The notes: generated by a model not told the origin, from the sequence alone. Counted from the first letter of the stretch, positions 1-5,829 are shown. The stretch is DNA of 5,920 nt from an uncultured Eubacteriales bacterium (GCA_959021945.1 CAUEYG010000120.1:1-5920); one strand, 5' to 3'. Program-made: numbers and translations.

Positions 1-1573
1 CCCGTTCTGCCAAATATTCCGCGGCTTCACATCCAATCATGCCGCCGCCTGCAATTACGACTTTTTTTCCCACAGACTTTTTACCTGCCAGCATATCCTG
101 TGCAGTCACATAACCGCAGTCCTGCAAACCGGGAATTGGGAGAAGCAAAGGGGTTGAGCCTGTGGCTAAAATTACAACATCAGGGGCAAGCAGCTGAATA
201 TTTTCCGGGGACGCTTGGGTATCCGTCCGTATTTCCACCCCTGCTTTTTCGCATCGGACAATCATAGCGCGAATTGCTGCTGAGAGCTGTCCCTTTCCAG
301 TTGGGTAAGCAGCGACACGAAAACTTCCGCCCAGTTCATGTTCTTTTTCCAATAAGAATACATTGTGCCCCCGAACAGCACATGCCCAGGAAGCATACAG
401 TCCTGCCGGGCCGCCGCCTATTACCACCACACGTTTTGCAGATTCAGAGGGAATCAGATCATTTTCTCTTCCCACACAAGGATTCAGGGCACAAGTAATA
501 GGCTCTCCTGCAAACATGTTAGGCACACAGCCCAACAGACATCCGATACAAGGCGTCAATTCTTCTAAATGACCAAGCTGTGCTTTATTTGGGAGTTCGG
601 GGTCAGCAATGCTCTGCCTTCCAAAAGCAATCAGGTCGGCGCGTTTCTGCCTCACCAGCAGTTCGGCATATTGCGGTTCAGTAAACCGTCCTACTGCAAT
701 GACAGGAATAGAAACGGCGCGTTTGATTTCGCTGACTAAATCTGCGCTAAATCCTCCATGGGTAACCCCCGGGGCCCACATAAATTCATCGCTCAGATGA
801 ACTGCACGGGTCACATGGAGCGCATCCACACCGCATTCCTGTTCCAAATAAGCAGCAACAGCGGCAGCATCCTGAACGCTCTGCCCACCCTCCACCTCAT
901 CACAGGCATTGATACGGCAAAGAATAGGAAGATTTCTGCCAGTCTTACGCCGGATATTTTCAATAATCAAGCGCGGCAGGCGCATCCGGTTTTCAAAACA
1001 TCCTCCAAACTCATCAGTACGGTGGTTGGTTCGCTCGGAAATAAAGGTACTTACCAGATAGCCGTGTGCGCAGTGTACTTCCACCATATCAATGCCGGCT
1101 TGCTGCGCCCGTCTAGCAGCATCTCCGTAACACTCGATGATTCGGTAAAGTTCTTCATTGGAAACTGCTTCCGGGATTTCCCGCCCATAGGCAGCAGGAA
1201 TGGCACTGGCTGCTTTCAGAGGATATCCGGTAAGATCGGAATTCCCTTCTGGACCTGCATGCTGCAACTGGATTGAAACTTTTGCACCATAAGTATGACA
1301 GGCATCGACTACCTGACGAAAACTATCAATTGTATGATCTGAGAAAAGACACGGTTTCCGAGGCCCGCCTTTCGCCTCTTTGTAAACAACCGTAGACTCT
1401 ATGGTAATGAAACCGAATCCGCCCTTGGCACGGGCTTGGTAGTAAGCAAGAGAACGGTCACTGAGGGTTCCGTCAGTGTTAGCAAAGTTATTTCCCATAG
1501 GCGGAACCACAAAGCGGTTTGGCACAGTTACTCCGCCTATTTGAATTGGTGTAAACATTGTTGGAAATTTCAT
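1..1573 (-). CDS. OYE/2,4-dienoyl-CoA reductase-family FMN/4Fe-4S/FAD oxidoreductase, C-terminus beyond left edge
   Basis: A cytosolic NAD(P)H-dependent reductase of activated C=C bonds or related enoate substrates, judged by family. I read about 524 residues; family members usually run 640-680, so the last part of the NAD(P)H/FAD domain is off the window. Residues 1-335 form the FMN-binding TIM barrel, with HCAHGYL (167-173; His170 and Tyr172 in the usual catalytic area) and NHRTDEFGG (183-191). A 4Fe-4S motif C342-x2-C345-x3-C349-x11-C361 follows. FAD binding is shown by VVVIGGGPAG (382-391), and a second Rossmann motif KKVVIAGGGMIG (503-514) begins the NAD(P)H part. The start is ATG at 1573, behind AGGCAGG with an 11-base spacer. 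It lies 39 bp after the YczE-like gene and is presumably cotranscribed. The layout matches FadH, BaiCD/BaiH and 2-enoate reductases; substrate is unknown, so I give no symbol. Confidence 0.93.
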   Translation of the reverse strand, partial: MKFPTMFTPIQIGGVTVPNRFVVPPMGNNFANTDGTLSDRSLAYYQARAKGGFGFITIESTVVYKEAKGGPRKPCLFSDHTIDSFRQVVDACHTYGAKVSIQLQHAGPEGNSDLTGYPLKAASAIPAAYGREIPEAVSNEELYRIIECYGDAARRAQQAGIDMVEVHCAHGYLVSTFISERTNHRTDEFGGCFENRMRLPRLIIENIRRKTGRNLPILCRINACDEVEGGQSVQDAAAVAAYLEQECGVDALHVTRAVHLSDEFMWAPGVTHGGFSADLVSEIKRAVSIPVIAVGRFTEPQYAELLVRQKRADLIAFGRQSIADPELPNKAQLGHLEELTPCIGCLLGCVPNMFAGEPITCALNPCVGRENDLIPSESAKRVVVIGGGPAGLYASWACAVRGHNVFLLEKEHELGGSFRVAAYPTGKGQLSAAIRAMIVRCEKAGVEIRTDTQASPENIQLLAPDVVILATGSTPLLLPIPGLQDCGYVTAQDMLAGKKSVGKKVVIAGGGMIGCEAAEYLAER

Positions 1574-1612
1574 ATTATCATTTACCTGCCTTTCTTATTT
1601 TGCTGTAGGGTT

Positions 1613-2296
1613 TCACTTTGTATTCTCCCCCTGCATAAAAAAGGAAACAAATAGAAATCGCTTGTCCAGCCAGCTTCCCATTATGCCAACGCTTTTTCCC
1701 ATTGTAAATGCAGCCATAATCGTTCCAATGCCCAGACCTTCCAAATGTCCGAGAAAAATTCCAGTCATTCCGGCTGTCACAGCCAAACAAATAACATCAA
1801 AGGATATTTTGATTTTAGGATATCCTACTCCACTGATGAAAGTCAGCTCACGCGGAAACAGATCAGTAGGTATAATGGGCAGTCTGCAGCGATTGGAAAG
1901 TGCAATGCCAAAACTGATTAAAAGATAACTGATGATAAAGTAAAACACCTTCCATGAAAAAGTATGCGGAAGAACATCAATCCAAATCTCATGAATATCC
2001 AGCAGTTCTGCAAATACAAACCCTACTACAAAGCTGAACAAATACTGCGGCAGGAAGCGCTTCCTTAAAATCATTAAACTCAAAACCAAGAATCCTTGAA
2101 AAATGTAAGTCCATGTCCCCAGGGACAACTGGGAAAACACTTGAGAAAAAGCAAAAGGGACACTGGATATTGCAGATATTCCTGCCCCTGAATAAAGCAT
2201 CAAAACAACACCAAAACTATTGATTATAGCAGCTGCTGTAAGTGCCAGTTCCCCCCTGCAGATGCTTGGTTCCGGGTCAGCCGATTTCTTGTCCAT
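1613..2296 (-). CDS. YczE/YyaS/YitT-like integral membrane protein
   Basis: A 227-residue polytopic membrane protein of unknown function. Hydrophobic segments lie near residues 16-42, 61-78, 85-99, 115-133 and 164-184, giving about five helices. The late glycine-rich stretch GLGIGTIMAAFTMGKSVGI (187-205) and the LPIIPTDLFPREL segment (139-151) are typical of the YczE/YitT group. I choose ATG at 2296 because a perfect AGGAGG sits nine bases upstream; an in-frame ATG 13 codons further out (2335) would coincide with the predicted transcription start and has no ribosome site. It is the first gene of the minus operon, directly upstream of the ene-reductase and divergent from the LysR gene. A role in moving the reductase's substrate or product is only a guess from position; no transport function is established for this family. 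Confidence 0.88.
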   Translation of the reverse strand: MDKKSADPEPSICRGELALTAAAIINSFGVVLMLYSGAGISAISSVPFAFSQVFSQLSLGTWTYIFQGFLVLSLMILRKRFLPQYLFSFVVGFVFAELLDIHEIWIDVLPHTFSWKVFYFIISYLLISFGIALSNRCRLPIIPTDLFPRELTFISGVGYPKIKISFDVICLAVTAGMTGIFLGHLEGLGIGTIMAAFTMGKSVGIMGSWLDKRFLFVSFFMQGENTK

Positions 2297-2305
2297 GTAA
2301 CACTT

Positions 2306-2311
2306 CCTCCT
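2306..2311 (-). promoter_or_regulatory. Ribosome binding site fixing the YczE-like start
   Basis: AGGAGG on the minus strand with a nine-base spacer to ATG at 2296. It favours the 227-residue product over the 240-residue reading that starts at 2335. Confidence 0.85.
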
Positions 2312-2340
2312 ATATGTTGATGTAACAGTCTTCACAGCTT

Positions 2341-2369
2341 AGTTTAATGACAATTTATCTATTTATCAA
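2341..2369 (-). promoter_or_regulatory. Sigma-70-type promoter of the minus operon
   Basis: A -35 box TTGATA (2369-2364, 5 of 6 to consensus) and -10 box TAAACT (2346-2341, 4 of 6) are separated by exactly 17 bases. Transcription would begin near 2334, leaving a leader of about 38 bases before the YczE-like ATG. The mediocre -10 box fits a promoter that needs an activator. Seen directly as hexamers and spacing; promoter activity is inferred. Confidence 0.6.
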
Positions 2370-2390
2370 ATGAATAATTTTAATGAAATT

Positions 2391-2405
2391 ATAGATACTG
2401 TCTAT
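2391..2405. promoter_or_regulatory. Candidate LysR-type operator (T-N11-A dyad)
   Basis: ATAGATACTGTCTAT is an inverted repeat with perfect 5-bp arms and contains T-N11-A (T2392, A2404), the generic LysR-type recognition form. Its centre (2398) lies about 64 bp upstream of the predicted minus-strand transcription start, the classic activation site position. It also overlaps the probable -35 area of the lysR promoter, whose best -10 match is TATAGT at 2415-2420; binding there would give negative autoregulation. A second, weaker dyad lies at 2361-2378 over the minus -35 box and could be the activation subsite. Confidence 0.55.
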
Positions 2406-2436
2406 TAAATGTAGTATAGTGGTTTTATAGTAAGGA

Positions 2437-2442
2437 AGGAGG
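2437..2442 (+). promoter_or_regulatory. Ribosome binding site deciding the TTG start of the LysR gene
   Basis: AGGAGG seven bases before TTG at 2450. No ATG or GTG upstream gives a better-placed start, and the TTG reading puts the helix-turn-helix at the normal distance from the N-terminus. Confidence 0.88.
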
Positions 2443-2449
2443 CGGTTGT

Positions 2450-3346
2450 TTGAATCTATTCTATTTGCGTTATTTTGTTACATTAGCTCATGTACAGCAC
2501 TATACAAAAGCTGCTGAACAGCTTTGCATTGCGCAGCCGAGCTTGAGCCATGCCATAAAACAGATGGAAAAGGAGCTTGGCGTACCACTTTTTGAAAAAA
2601 ACGGCCGGAATACAACCCTGACTCGTTTTGGCGAAGAATTCCTGGTTTGTGCAGAACACACCTTGTCCACACTTAACACGGGAATTGAATCTATTAAACG
2701 CAGTGCTCATGGGGAAGGATTAATTCGATTAGGACTGTTACGGCCGCTAGGTGTAGAGTTTGTCCCTCGTCTTGCCGCAGATTTTTTGAAGGAAAATCCT
2801 GATTTGGACATTCGTTTTACTTTTCACACAGGGGTCACACAAACCCTATTGGATGGTATGGCTGCCGGAAAATTTGACTTAGTCTTTTGCTCTCAGCCAC
2901 CTGAAAAATTGAATTTCACTGCAGTAACTGTGCAAAAGCAGAATCTGGTTTTGATTGTACCAAAGAACCATCCTCTCTCCTTTCACCGGACTGTTGATTT
3001 GGCAGAAACAATTCCTTATCCGCAGGTTTTTTTTGAAAAAAGTTCTGGTATCCGATCTACTGTGGATAAAATGTTTGCAGAAATAGAGACAAAGCCTCAA
3101 ATCGCCTATGAAACAGAGGAGGATCAAGTGGTTGCCGGATTGGTGGCTCAAGGATTTGGAATTGCAGTTGTCCCTTACATGGACTTGCTCTTAAAGCTGG
3201 ACCTGAAAATTTTACAAATCGCCTCTCCTGCCTGCATTCGGGAGGTTTTTATGGTGAACGATGATAGCCTGTTTATGCCTCCTGCTGTACGCCATTTCCG
3301 TCAGTTTGTTTTAGATTGTGAGGTGCCTTTATTTTTAAGTCAGTGA
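2450..3346 (+). CDS. LysR-family transcriptional regulator
   Basis: A 298-residue cytosolic DNA-binding regulator of the usual LysR length. Residues 1-60 are the winged helix-turn-helix: NLFYLRYFVTLA at the start, then TKAAEQLCIAQPSLSHAI (19-36), followed by LGVPLFEK (43-50) and TRFGEEFL. A linker helix follows, and residues about 90-295 form the periplasmic-binding-protein-like effector domain with the family's DLVFCSQPP and VVAGLVAQGFGIAVVP segments. It starts with TTG behind a strong ribosome site. It is divergent from the YczE-like/ene-reductase operon, so it most likely activates that operon in response to a small molecule tied to the reductase's pathway. Its stop lies two bases before a toxin-antitoxin remnant, so whatever originally lay downstream may have been lost. 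No terminator is visible after it. Confidence 0.95.
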   Translation: MNLFYLRYFVTLAHVQHYTKAAEQLCIAQPSLSHAIKQMEKELGVPLFEKNGRNTTLTRFGEEFLVCAEHTLSTLNTGIESIKRSAHGEGLIRLGLLRPLGVEFVPRLAADFLKENPDLDIRFTFHTGVTQTLLDGMAAGKFDLVFCSQPPEKLNFTAVTVQKQNLVLIVPKNHPLSFHRTVDLAETIPYPQVFFEKSSGIRSTVDKMFAEIETKPQIAYETEEDQVVAGLVAQGFGIAVVPYMDLLLKLDLKILQIASPACIREVFMVNDDSLFMPPAVRHFRQFVLDCEVPLFLSQ

Positions 3347-3348
3347 TT

Positions 3349-3528
3349 ATGCCAACAATCAAATCAAGTGCAGAGCTCAGAAACAACTATAATGAGATTT
3401 CAAAATTCTGCCACACTTACCCCGAGCCCATATTTATTACTAAAAACGGAAAAGGCGACTTTGCCGAAGGTAATACCCGTCCATTCTCCGAAGCACTCTC
3501 TTCCATAAGGAGTAAGCGCAACCGATGA
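3349..3528 (+). pseudogene. Phd/YefM-like antitoxin with internal deletion
   Basis: Reads MPTIKSSAELRNNYNEISKF to begin, followed by EPIFITKNGKGDFA, the usual N-terminal DNA-binding part of Phd/YefM antitoxins. It then jumps to EGNTRPFSEALSSIRSKRNR, which resembles the C-terminal toxin-binding tail. Only 59 residues remain against about 85-95 normally; from memory of the family, about 30 residues are missing after residue 36, removed in frame. No ribosome site precedes the ATG, which lies two bases after the lysR stop, so its own promoter appears lost. The stop overlaps the toxin start (ATGA), as in intact operons. The frame is still open, so a short protein could be made by read-through from lysR. 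Confidence 0.75.
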
Positions 3529-3662
3529 GCTATCGCATACACATTACATCAGCTGCCGAGCGAGATCTAAATCGTGCAGCTGACCACATCGAATTTGTAT
3601 TAAAGAATCCCACAGCAGCTGACGACTTGCTTAATGAAGCTATGATAACATCAAGATTATAA
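3525..3662 (+). pseudogene. ParE/RelE-like toxin, 3' truncated
   Basis: The ATG overlaps the antitoxin stop and follows AAGGAG by 12 bases. The 45-residue reading begins MSYRIHITSAAERDLNRAAD and continues HIEFVLKNPTAADDLLNEA, a normal ParE/RelE N-terminal strand and helical pair. Homology ends near residue 40 (about 3644), and the last five residues come from the antisense of the neighbouring RhuM gene. Intact toxins are about 95-105 residues; the C-terminal strands carrying the active surface are missing, so it should be inactive. Identification rests on recognition of the N-terminal pattern and on its pairing with the antitoxin. Confidence 0.75.
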
Positions 3663-3916
3663 TATTCTGTCATATGTGTCTGCGTTTTTCCCTCTATTGC
3701 TCCGTGCATAGTGGTAGTCGCAAATTTTGCGACTACCACTTGACCTTCTAGTTCTTCACGTCTGGCATTCGCTATATGTTTTCCTATTGTTTTGATATCT
3801 CTATCAAATAGCTCTGCCATTTGTGCACGGTTAAGCCATACCGTTTCCTCTTCCGGCGTTACAGGAACTTCAAGCTTGATTCCGCTATCTTCAAATAATA
3901 CAATCTCCTTTTCCAT
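3530..3916 (-). pseudogene. RhuM-family (virulence RhuM-like) protein, 5' fragment
   Basis: Start ATG at 3916 has GGAGG seven bases upstream. Residues 1-93 are clearly RhuM-like: an acidic N-terminus, ETVWLNRAQMAELF (24-37), IKTIGKHI (41-48), VVVAKFATTT (60-69), HGAIEGKTQT (71-80) and EYYNLDVII (84-92). Full proteins run about 330 residues, so over two thirds is gone. From about 3643 down to the TAG at 3530 the frame runs through the antisense of the toxin remnant, adding a meaningless tail of about 35 residues. RhuM proteins are accessory genes of unclear role, often near mobile DNA and toxin-antitoxin loci. The 5' end and ribosome site look intact, so a truncated chimeric product of 128 residues is possible. 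Confidence 0.85.
3710..3740. repeat. 31-bp near-perfect palindrome inside the RhuM fragment
   Basis: Arms of 15 bp (AGTGGTAGTCGCAAA and its exact complement) surround a single central base at 3725. It encodes the VVVAKFATTT segment of RhuM; because of the symmetry the opposite strand reads almost the same peptide in register (VVVANFATTT). A hairpin of this size with essentially no loop would tend to extrude as a cruciform in DNA. Confidence 0.9.
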
Positions 3917-3954
3917 TATCCATCCTCCACCTTATTCTCTCTGACAATAGGAGC

Positions 3955-4002
3955 GTTTCGCTATTTCCTGCGGCACAGCCGCGCACTGTTTCTATTCCTG
4001 CG
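3955..4002. repeat. Imperfect direct repeat flanking a short hairpin
   Basis: GTTTCGCTATTTCCTGCG (3955-3972) and GTTTCTATTCCTGCG (3988-4002) match except for three single-base or two-base indels. Between and overlapping them is GCGGC-ACA-GCCGC (3970-3982), a 5-bp GC-rich stem. It lies at the 3' end of the ATPase gene, the second copy covering its last codons and stop. It may be a duplicated gene end or a weak termination/processing hairpin; there is no U-run after it. Confidence 0.5.
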
Positions 4003-5356
4003 ATAGCCAGTCAACAATATCACAAATCTCAATTCCTTCGTAACTGTATTTAGGGTGCCGTGTCCGTGCAATAATTTTCTTGGGATAAGCATCACGGATT
4101 TGCAGTAATGGCTGGCATTCCCTTTCAAGGGTTTTGGAATCCGAAATATTATCACTGACCTGAATATATATTTTCTCATCTCCCTTTTGTGCTACAAAGT
4201 CAATTTCCTTTTGGTACAGTTTCCCAACATATACCGCATACTCCCGACGAAGCAGTTCCATGCAGACCATATTCTCGTATACTCTTCCGTAATCCATGTT
4301 CCTGCTTCCCAGAACCGCATACCGGATGCCTATATCACACAGATAAAATTTTTCAGAACTTTCAAGGTGTTTTTTCCCGCGAATATCATAGCGTTTTATA
4401 TCATAAAAGACAAAAGCATTACACAAATACTTAATATATCTACCGACAGTTACATGGTTGGTAGTTGTCCTATTTGCCGTCAGAAGCTGGCTAACTTTGT
4501 TTGGAGAAGTCAGATTGCTGATGTTGTCCATAAGAAACTCGCTCAACCGCTGCAAAACCAGAGTATCCGTCAAAGAATATTTCTGTACAAGATCTCTTGT
4601 AACGATTGTTTCATAGACCTCTTTAATATAGCGGATTCTGTCTGCTTCTGTTTTATAAGCATAAGAGCCTGCCAGTCCTCCCTTTATCGTATATTCATCA
4701 AATAATTTCTCTTTGTCATCAATCTCATTATAATACTGACAATATTCTCGGAAACTAAAGGGAAACACATGGATTCCAATATAACGCCCGGTAAATAAAG
4801 TTGCCAAATCTACACTCAGCAAAAAAGCATTGGAACCTGTAATATAAATATCATATTTTCTTTTCGAATAGAGACTGTTGATTGCCAGTTCAAAATTGGG
4901 GCACATCTGAACCTCGTCCACAAAAACATAGTTTGTTTTTTCCACCTGATAATGCTCTTCCACATATGTGTGAAGTGCGTGGTATTCTTTGAGTCCTTCA
5001 TATTCTATATTCATAAAATCAACAAAGATAATATTGATATTTTCAAAATGGCTCTTCAGATACGAAATATATGCTCGCATCAATTCTGACTTTCCTGCCC
5101 GACTGTGCCCTCCCAGTTTCGAAAAATTAATATTTTTACGTTTTTGAAACTCCTTCTTGGAATCTATTATACTATAGTATACACAAGCAGGCAATTTCAA
5201 AACGCCTGCGCCAATAAGAACATTCAAGAGGCCGAGAATGACTCCCGTTAAAGTAACCATTCCGAATTTTTTAACTTTTGTTAAGTACAGCATGAACGGG
5301 ATTCCGCGCAAAATCGGGCAGACCAGTCCAAGCAATGCAATCTTGTGATATGGCAT
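3992..5356 (-). CDS. AAA+ ATPase with DUF4143 C-terminal domain, altered N-terminus
   Basis: A 454-residue open frame; residues about 83-454 form a good DUF4143-type ATPase. Walker A is GHSRAGKS (83-90), Walker B YVFVDEVQ (143-150), a sensor-like YITGSNAFLLS (171-181) and LFTGRYIGIHVFPFSFREY (187-205) follow. A winged-helix-like linker covers about 262-320. The C-terminal PD-(D/E)xK-like domain has KEIDFVAQKGDEKIYIQV (383-400), with Ser rather than the usual catalytic Lys after it, so nuclease activity is doubtful. The family's biochemical role is not settled. The normal 25-35 residues before Walker A are absent; instead residues 1-52 resemble an ECF-transporter S component. ATG at 5356 abuts GGAGGG with almost no spacer, a poor start. 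A promoter-like element and AAGGAG (5155-5150) lie inside the frame, but no ATG, GTG or TTG in frame follows before the P-loop. It may be a degraded gene rather than a working one. Confidence 0.8.
   Translation of the reverse strand: MPYHKIALLGLVCPILRGIPFMLYLTKVKKFGMVTLTGVILGLLNVLIGAGVLKLPACVYYSIIDSKKEFQKRKNINFSKLGGHSRAGKSELMRAYISYLKSHFENINIIFVDFMNIEYEGLKEYHALHTYVEEHYQVEKTNYVFVDEVQMCPNFELAINSLYSKRKYDIYITGSNAFLLSVDLATLFTGRYIGIHVFPFSFREYCQYYNEIDDKEKLFDEYTIKGGLAGSYAYKTEADRIRYIKEVYETIVTRDLVQKYSLTDTLVLQRLSEFLMDNISNLTSPNKVSQLLTANRTTTNHVTVGRYIKYLCNAFVFYDIKRYDIRGKKHLESSEKFYLCDIGIRYAVLGSRNMDYGRVYENMVCMELLRREYAVYVGKLYQKEIDFVAQKGDEKIYIQVSDNISDSKTLERECQPLLQIRDAYPKKIIARTRHPKYSYEGIEICDIVDWLSQE
5166..5194 (-). 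promoter_or_regulatory. Promoter-like element inside the chimeric ATPase frame
   Basis: Minus-strand TTGCCT (5194-5189) and a perfect TATAAT (5171-5166) are 17 bases apart, and a 14-bp palindrome TATACTATAGTATA (5168-5181) overlaps the -10 box. AAGGAG follows at 5155-5150. This would be the natural place for the original ATPase gene's promoter, except that its start codon is not visible. The leader before AAGGAG would be only a few bases, which weakens the call. Confidence 0.4.
5200..5356 (-). pseudogene. Fragment resembling MptD/Trep_Strep-type ECF transporter S component
   Basis: The first ~52 residues of the open frame that runs into the ATPase are hydrophobic and include RGIPFMLYLTKVKKFGMVTL (17-36) followed by TGVILGLLNVLIGAG. 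This resembles the middle of MptD/Trep_Strep-family S components (about 190 residues), which bind substrate for an ECF transport module in the membrane. The N-terminal helix before it and everything after residue ~52 are missing. I recognise it by pattern only. The alternative is a chance hydrophobic stretch, but the KVKKFGMVT pattern argues against that. Confidence 0.55.
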
Positions 5357-5373
5357 CCCTCCTAACTTAAAAC

Positions 5374-5399
5374 AGCCGACTGGATTTTTCCAATCAGCT
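5374..5399 (-). terminator. Terminator-like hairpin after the AlbA_2/winged-helix remnant
   Basis: On the minus strand AGCTGATTGGA, a four-base A loop and TCCAGTCGGCT pair over 11 positions, with two G-U wobbles. The same bases on the plus strand would give A-C mismatches, so the structure belongs to the minus transcript. GTTTTAAGTT follows, a short and interrupted U-run. It lies 18 bases after the stop of the winged-helix remnant and before the ATPase frame, as expected for a terminator between them. Confidence 0.55.
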
Positions 5400-5416
5400 A
5401 CGTGGCATAGCTTTTC

Positions 5417-5829
5417 TTATTTTACAATCGTATAGTTCGTGTTTCTTGCTTTTCCATTCTGCTTTAACAGATTACCTTTTACCATTCTTCTAATAACTCT
5501 GGAAGCGGTAGATGTACTCACTTCGAGCAATGCAATGACATCATTTCTTGTAATGGCGCCATGAGACTGTGCATATTCTAATATCTTTTCTTCCTCGTCA
5601 CTTAGGATTTTTTTGTGTTGGCATCCGTATTTGCAGCGGTCTCTGTTTTAGGAACAGAAGAATATCCCTGTCTGACACACACGCCCTCTGGGCGCATCCC
5701 TTTCTTGGCAAGATAATAAGGGCGGTCCGTTCCGCGCTGAATGTCTACAACAACAATTTCTTTCAGCTTATAGCAAATCGTATCAATCGCGTCAATTATG
5801 TTGACACGATTGTAATTCGATTGTGACAC
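5417..5829 (-). pseudogene. Schlafen/AlbA_2-type protein remnant with C-terminal winged helix, frameshifted
   Basis: Two pieces in different frames. The first (5829-5602, GTG start, 75 codons) contains LKEIVVVDIQRGTDRPYYLA, then KKGMRPEGVCVRQGYSSVPKTE, which matches the end of AlbA_2/Schlafen-type domains. It ends at TAA just after a run of seven A on the minus strand (5614-5608). The second (about 5616-5417) reads ILSDEEEKILEYAQSHGAIT, then RNDVIALLEVSTSTASRVIR and RMVKGNLLKQ, a winged helix of the type that ends these proteins. One more A in the run would join the two. Intact members are about 400-500 residues; the N-terminus and a large middle portion are missing, so even the repaired frame would be a relic of about 137 residues. 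Such proteins are putative nucleic-acid-binding regulators or accessory genes. Confidence 0.72.
5784..5812. repeat. 29-bp hyphenated palindrome with a third half-site
   Basis: CAATCGCGTCAA (5784-5795) and TTGACACGATTG (5801-5812) are 12-bp inverted arms with one mismatch around a five-base centre. A further CGATTGTGACACAA follows at 5818-5831, so the CGATTG core occurs three times in under 50 bp. It lies within the AlbA_2 remnant's first codons. It could be an operator, a recombination site or chance symmetry in a decaying gene. Confidence 0.6.

Noticed and set aside
274..1276. Several plus-strand open frames, the longest 758-1276 (172 codons)
   Set aside because: They lie opposite a minus-strand frame with unmistakable flavoenzyme and Fe-S motifs, have no ribosome sites and no recognisable domain.
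2297..2335. Longer YczE-like product starting at 2335
   Set aside because: No ribosome site, coincides with the predicted transcription start, and a perfect AGGAGG serves ATG 2296.
3343..3348. GTG start for the antitoxin remnant overlapping the lysR stop
   Set aside because: The conserved family start MPTIKSS begins at ATG 3349, and no ribosome site supports the GTG.
3349..3662. A working toxin-antitoxin system
   Set aside because: The antitoxin lacks its middle and the toxin its C-terminal half, so it is called as remnants.
4187..4705. Plus-strand open frame of 172 codons
   Set aside because: Entirely antisense to the DUF4143 ATPase domain, whose motifs are clear; no ribosome site or domain.
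5168..5181. TATACTATAGTATA as an operator
   Set aside because: It is a short AT-only-cored palindrome overlapping a TATAAT box; symmetry is easily produced by chance in such sequence, so I kept it only as part of the promoter-like element.
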